Below are positions 6,003 through 7,315 of a stretch of DNA of 7,315 nucleotides, piece after piece. Positions within the stretch are counted from its first letter, which is position 1; each line of letters begins with the position of its first letter. The translations under genes and the position numbers were made by a program. Source of the DNA: Candidatus Methanomethylophilaceae archaeon (lineage in GTDB: Archaea; Thermoplasmatota; Thermoplasmata; Methanomassiliicoccales; Methanomethylophilaceae). The notes under the pieces were generated by a model. The model was not told where the DNA came from, did not search any database, and worked only from the letters and a program-made list of their open reading frames with translations. The stretch lies in contig JAFVET010000213.1 in the NCBI GenBank assembly GCA_017475875.1, positions 1-7,315 of the forward strand. Reading direction: 5' to 3'.

Positions 6003-6846
6003 AACACGTGGGGCAGGCAACGACCACCACGTCCGCCCCATCGCATTCCTTCTGGCGTTGAAGCATCAGTTTTTCGGATACATCCTTTGTGGATTTCCCG
6101 CAACACCCGAAGACCTCGTTGACCACGGTGCAACCGAGCGCACGGACCACTCCGAACATGGCGGATTCTATCTTCCCAGAGGTGCAACCAGGTTGCACCG
6201 CGACCTTCGCATGGAGGCGCGGGAGCGATTTCAGGGATTCCACATGTTGCAACAGGAATTCCGAGATGTGCAACGCATCGATGCCGCTGGAAACCATCTC
6301 CATCGTGCAACCGGTGCACAGGGTTACGATCGGGGTACCGTCGACTGGTCCGGCGAGTTCCCTACGGCGGGAATCGCGTTCCTCATCGTTCATCTCACGG
6401 AATGCCGCGGGGTACAGGCAGCACCCTTCGAGCTCTCCACAGCCCAGGCCGATTGTCTTGATCGCGGAGACGGCGGCGTTCTCCAGAAAGGGAACGCGGC
6501 ACTTCACCACGCATCCCGGCATCAACCTGACGTCCGAACCATCGAATTTCGGTGAAGGTACCGTCTTCGACTCTTCGGACGGTTCTATCACCATGCCACA
6601 CGAACGATAAGAATCCGGGACGTGCAGCCCTTTGGCTTCGCGGAGCATCTCCATGACGACGTAGTGCGGGTCGGTGTGCTTGCATGCACGCGAGCACAAT
6701 CCACACCCGATGCAGGCGTGTATGCCCGAGTAATCCCCGACCATCAGCGACACGGGGTCGCAGCCGCCGCATCCGTATGAGGGGCAGACCTCGCGGCAGT
6801 CCCCGCATCCGACGCACGCCTCACGGAGCTTCGCGGTCTTTTCCAT
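5866..6846 (-). CDS. HdrD-like iron-sulfur oxidoreductase (HdrC-type ferredoxin domain fused to HdrB-type CCG domains)
   Basis: This 326-residue protein contains 26 cysteines. The N-terminal ferredoxin domain has Cys11, 14, 17, 21-Pro and Cys45, 48, 51, 55 for two [4Fe-4S] clusters, plus an additional Cys26/Cys29 pair between them. Two CCG-type domains follow. The first has Cys112, Cys142-Cys143 and Cys177xxCys180; the second has Cys221, CCG at 248-250 and Cys278xxCys281. In HdrB and HdrD such motifs hold non-cubane clusters that reduce CoM-S-S-CoB. Here the protein is shorter than HdrD, the first CC is followed by Leu instead of Gly, and the spacings (29/33 and 26/28 residues) are tighter than the classical 31-39/35-36. 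The substrate may therefore differ. The start ATG lies inside the mevalonate kinase 3' end (26-nt overlap), implying one transcript and coupled translation. Its 3' end overlaps the AlbA_2 gene by 137 nt. Confidence 0.85.
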   Translation of the reverse strand: MEKTAKLREACVGCGDCREVCPSYGCGGCDPVSLMVGDYSGIHACIGCGLCSRACKHTDPHYVVMEMLREAKGLHVPDSYRSCGMVIEPSEESKTVPSPKFDGSDVRLMPGCVVKCRVPFLENAAVSAIKTIGLGCGELEGCCLYPAAFREMNDEERDSRRRELAGPVDGTPIVTLCTGCTMEMVSSGIDALHISEFLLQHVESLKSLPRLHAKVAVQPGCTSGKIESAMFGVVRALGCTVVNEVFGCCGKSTKDVSEKLMLQRQKECDGADVVVVACPTCFRKYDSFDGGIPVVHIGELVAIAAGDASSLCYHKISIPKLERKIP

Positions 6847-7315
6847 AATACATGTCCTTCGGAATCGAGAGAGGCGGATAATCGGTGGGTCCGTCTTCCG
6901 TGCGGGCGCCTTCGACGCCTGTATGGACGATATACGCCGTACCCCCGCGTCCGTTGATTATGTCGGCGACCTTCTCGGGGTAGTCGGTGAGCGCGACCAT
7001 GCAGCCTCCCCCGCCCGAACCGGTGAGCTTGGCACCATAGGAATACGGCAGTGTGGCGCTGACGAGTTTGTTCAGTTCCTTGCAGGACACTCCGAGGATA
7101 GACAGGAGCTTGTGGTCCCTGGTCATGAGTCTCCCGAGCGCCTCCGCGTCGTTGCGCGCAAGCGCCAGGTATCCGTCGCGGGTAACGGACCCGATCTCCT
7201 CGACTATCCCGCGGGCGAACTTCGACCTGTTGGTGTACCTGCGGACCTTATCGACCTGCGGTCCCGTAGGTGCCCTGATCCCCGTGTTGCCTATGACGAA
7301 GCTCATCGGTGGCGA
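6821..7315 (-). CDS. mvk: Mevalonate kinase, C-terminal 164 residues (N-terminus beyond the window)
   Basis: A GHMP-family kinase fragment is open to the right edge and ends at TGA 6821-6823. Recognisable parts are VIGNTGIRAPTGPQVDKVR near its start, the helix DHKLLSILGVSCKELNKLV, and the glycine-rich GHMP motif 3 KLTGSGGGGCMVAL, which helps close the active site. This combination is typical of archaeal mevalonate kinases, which phosphorylate mevalonate at the 5-position in the isoprenoid pathway feeding archaeal lipid synthesis. The ATG at 7306 is internal to the family alignment, so it is not the real start. The missing part should hold the ATP-binding PxxxGLGSSA motif. Another GHMP kinase, such as a mevalonate-3-kinase relative, is less likely. 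The gene overlaps the downstream HdrD-like gene by 26 nt. Confidence 0.88.
   Translation of the reverse strand, partial: SPPMSFVIGNTGIRAPTGPQVDKVRRYTNRSKFARGIVEEIGSVTRDGYLALARNDAEALGRLMTRDHKLLSILGVSCKELNKLVSATLPYSYGAKLTGSGGGGCMVALTDYPEKVADIINGRGGTAYIVHTGVEGARTEDGPTDYPPLSIPKDMYYGKDREAP

Noticed and set aside
1..7315. CRISPR array, tRNA, rRNA or insertion sequence
   Set aside because: I looked for regularly spaced repeats, cloverleaf or T-loop sequences and transposase motifs. The only repeats are the GTATCA cluster, which is too short and irregular for CRISPR, and no transposase was seen.

Overview
This window looks like a GC-rich archaeal chromosome segment. The best guess is a member of the Thermoplasmata, order Methanomassiliicoccales or a close relative. 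The archaeal assignment rests on three things seen here: archaeal membrane-lipid genes (a radical SAM protein of the tetraether lipid synthase family and an archaeal geranylgeranyl reductase), an archaeal-type mevalonate kinase, and TATA boxes placed about 25 nt from start codons, which implies leaderless mRNAs. The order-level guess is inference from protein and sequence style and was not tested.

Layout. (1) Positions 1-1006, minus strand: the N-terminal 335 residues of an unrecognised membrane-anchored protein that runs off the left edge. (2) Positions 1007-1139: a divergent promoter region with one TATA box per direction. (3) Positions 1140-4125, plus strand: a tight three-gene operon. It encodes a Tes-like radical SAM enzyme, a 54-residue 2[4Fe-4S] ferredoxin and a geranylgeranyl reductase, with gaps of 9 and 4 nt, and ends in a 10-bp GC hairpin terminator. 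(4) Positions 4162-4433: intergenic DNA of different character, possibly holding a coding remnant. (5) Positions 4434-6002, plus strand: an AlbA_2/GHKL-ATPase/winged-helix protein of lower GC and different codon use, probably an acquired gene. Its C-terminal tail looks non-native and runs through a cluster of GTATCA repeats into the neighbouring convergent gene. (6) Positions 5866-6846, minus strand: an HdrC-HdrB-like (HdrD-like) iron-sulfur protein. (7) Positions 6821-7315, minus strand: the C-terminal 164 residues of mevalonate kinase, overlapping the HdrD-like gene by 26 nt.

How the genes fit together. Mevalonate kinase feeds isoprenoid precursor synthesis. Geranylgeranyl reductase saturates the isoprenoid chains of archaeal lipids. 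Tes-family enzymes then join saturated chains into membrane-spanning tetraethers. Both late steps need low-potential electrons, and the small ferredoxin encoded between them is a natural shared donor. The HdrD-like protein, translationally coupled to mevalonate kinase, may be a further redox partner, but that is a hypothesis. The main point of interest is this compact lipid-core maturation operon beside an uncharacterised mevalonate kinase/HdrD-like pair.
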